A DNA stretch of 38,818 bases from an uncultured Azospirillum sp. (GTDB taxonomy: Bacteria > Pseudomonadota > Alphaproteobacteria > RF32 > CAG-239): assembly GCA_900539605.1 (NCBI GenBank), contig UQCS01000013.1, positions 1 to 38,818 of the forward strand. Direction: 5' to 3'. The notes beneath the pieces are model-generated. The model was given only the letters and a program-made list of their open reading frames with translations, searched no databases and was not told the origin of the DNA. Positions 38,079 to 38,818 of this stretch are shown here, piece after piece. A program made the translations under genes and the position numbers. Each line of letters starts with the position of its first letter. The stretch's first letter is position 1.

Positions 38079-38154
38079 ATTCTGACTTTATTCTGACTCG
38101 GTTTGCTAATAGTTTGATTCTATGTGCATGGAGTTTGCATAAAAAAGTCAGAAT
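38079..38154. other. Candidate integrase arm-binding sites
   Basis: ATTCTGACT occurs at 38079-38087 and 38090-38098 as direct repeats, and as AGTCAGAAT in inverted orientation at 38146-38154. Their position between the integrase gene and the tRNA 3' end suits arm-type sites. GTTTGC motifs at about 38101-38106 and 38132-38138 may also take part. Confidence 0.4.
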
Positions 38155-38193
38155 AAAATGGCTTACGATTTCTCGCAAACCCTTGAAAATCAA

Positions 38194-38269
38194 TGGCAGG
38201 GGCAGTAAGATTCGAACTCACGACCCTCGGTTTTGGAGACCGATGCTCTACCAACTGAGCTATACCCCT
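38194..38269 (-). tRNA. tRNA-Trp (anticodon CCA)
   Basis: 76 bases including an encoded CCA end. The acceptor stem AGGGGTA/TGCCCCT has one G-U pair, the D-arm is AGCTCAGTTGGTAGAGC, the anticodon loop is CTCCAAA with anticodon CCA, and the T-loop is GTTCGAA. The 3' end points to the integrase, so its 3' half is the likely attachment core. The matching left copy is outside the window. Confidence 0.95.
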
Positions 38270-38270
38270 A

Positions 38271-38635
38271 CAAATTTCTCCTGTCTTATATAGTATAAAA
38301 AAGCAGAAATCAAGTATTTTTTTATAACCCTTGCAAATATTGCCTTTCAGCGTTTTTACAACTCTCATATTTTTTCATTATTAGGAAAGAAAGCACTTTT
38401 TATTAACTCTTTAATAGGCTGGAAATTTAACCTAATAAAAAGTTTTCCCTTTTTCATCCCTAAACTCTCTTTAGGACACTTATTCACTATGTTTTCGCAA
38501 GGGGTTAAAGCCAACCTCATTAGCCGCGTTAGCCTCATTAGGTTTTTAGCTTTTTCCGCCCCGCCCCCTTATTTTCGCGCTCTTTTTGTTAAATGTCCAC
38601 ACTTATTACGCTAAGTCTTTGAAAGTTGGGGATAG
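38271..38635. other. Intergenic region beyond the tRNA
   Basis: 365 bases of AT-rich sequence that is probably bacterial chromosome. No convincing gene, RNA or terminator is seen. CCTCATTAG occurs twice (about 38514-38522 and 38532-38540), a minor direct repeat. Confidence 0.5.
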
Positions 38636-38818
38636 TTAATGGTTTTCTTTGTGATGCTGTGTCAAATTTTTTAAATCTGATATTTTCTTTAAAGCTTTAT
38701 GCTTTTTTATGTCAAAAAATAAAGGCAATTCAATTTCATCAATTATTAGTATAAAAGGGAGATGTTTATTTATTTTTTTTGTATTATCGAGAAATTTTTT
38801 ATTTTGCGTATCTAATAA
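38636..38818 (-). CDS. C-terminal fragment of a hypothetical host gene
   Basis: An open frame runs from the window edge to a TAA at 38636 (60 residues). It contains KHLPFILIIDEIELPLFFDI, with an IDEIE that recalls a Walker B strand, then a Lys-rich helical end. The frame is AT-rich. It may be the end of an ATPase-like or other host protein, but this is not established. Confidence 0.4.
   Translation of the reverse strand, partial: LLDTQNKKFLDNTKKINKHLPFILIIDEIELPLFFDIKKHKALKKISDLKNLTQHHKENH

Noticed and set aside
38120..38368. 82-codon frame across the tRNA gene
   Set aside because: It reads through the tRNA-Trp gene and is a chance frame.

Overview
The window is most of an integrated temperate phage (prophage) with a contractile tail. 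It ends on the right at a tRNA-Trp(CCA) gene, which is the likely integration target. The host looks like a moderately AT-rich Gram-negative bacterium, probably an alphaproteobacterium: one regulator resembles the alphaproteobacterial DUF6456 family, and there is a lipobox lipoprotein and AAGGAG-type ribosome binding sites. This host call is inference. No left attachment site and no lysis genes are visible, so the prophage probably continues beyond position 1.

Layout. Positions 1-23082 (minus strand) hold the late genes, read right to left. Packaging comes first (DUF5856-like protein, small and large terminase, portal). Next are head genes (MuF-like, protease/scaffold, cement, DUF2184 capsid) and neck genes. 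The tail genes follow in the order of the minimal Pam3-type contractile tail: terminator, DUF3383 sheath, tube, chaperones G and GT, tape measure, Dit-like, plug, hub, Gp138-type spike, wedge proteins, DUF2612, collar fibre, fibre chaperone. A DUF1796 gene with its own promoter runs off the left edge. Positions 23083-26864 hold accessory cassettes and a putative late promoter with a terminator-rich leader. Positions 26865-30973 (minus) are the Cro-like and replication genes. Positions 30974-31915 are a lambda-like immunity region with a CI-type repressor and two operator clusters. Positions 31916-38023 (plus) are the early operon ending in xis-like and int genes.

The most interesting structure is a family of three self-contained antirepressor cassettes (genes at 12316-12915, 17441-18040 and 23452-23973) inserted among the other genes. 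Each has its own promoter, a long structured leader, a gene with a different N-terminal domain but a shared C-terminal motif, and (for two) its own terminator. In each leader a short tag next to the start codon is complementary to a loop inside a conserved nested stem, and a second copy of the tag lies near the transcript's 5' end. The tag, the outer stem and the inner stem all differ between copies while pairing is kept. This resembles the C4 antisense RNA of phages P1/P7, here as three distinct specificities in one prophage. A further conserved hairpin in the same leaders presents a loop complementary to the ribosome binding site of the first early gene.

Other notable points: a promoter-terminator unit with no gene inside a 300-bp hairpin-packed gap between tape measure and Dit; a clear -1 frameshift site (T TTT TTA) joining tail chaperones G and GT; a portal protein carrying a C-terminal barnase/EndoU/colicin-like nuclease domain; a 19-unit 18-bp minisatellite encoding a beta-helix; and a chimeric deletion joining a NinB-like gene to the tail of an SPFH gene.
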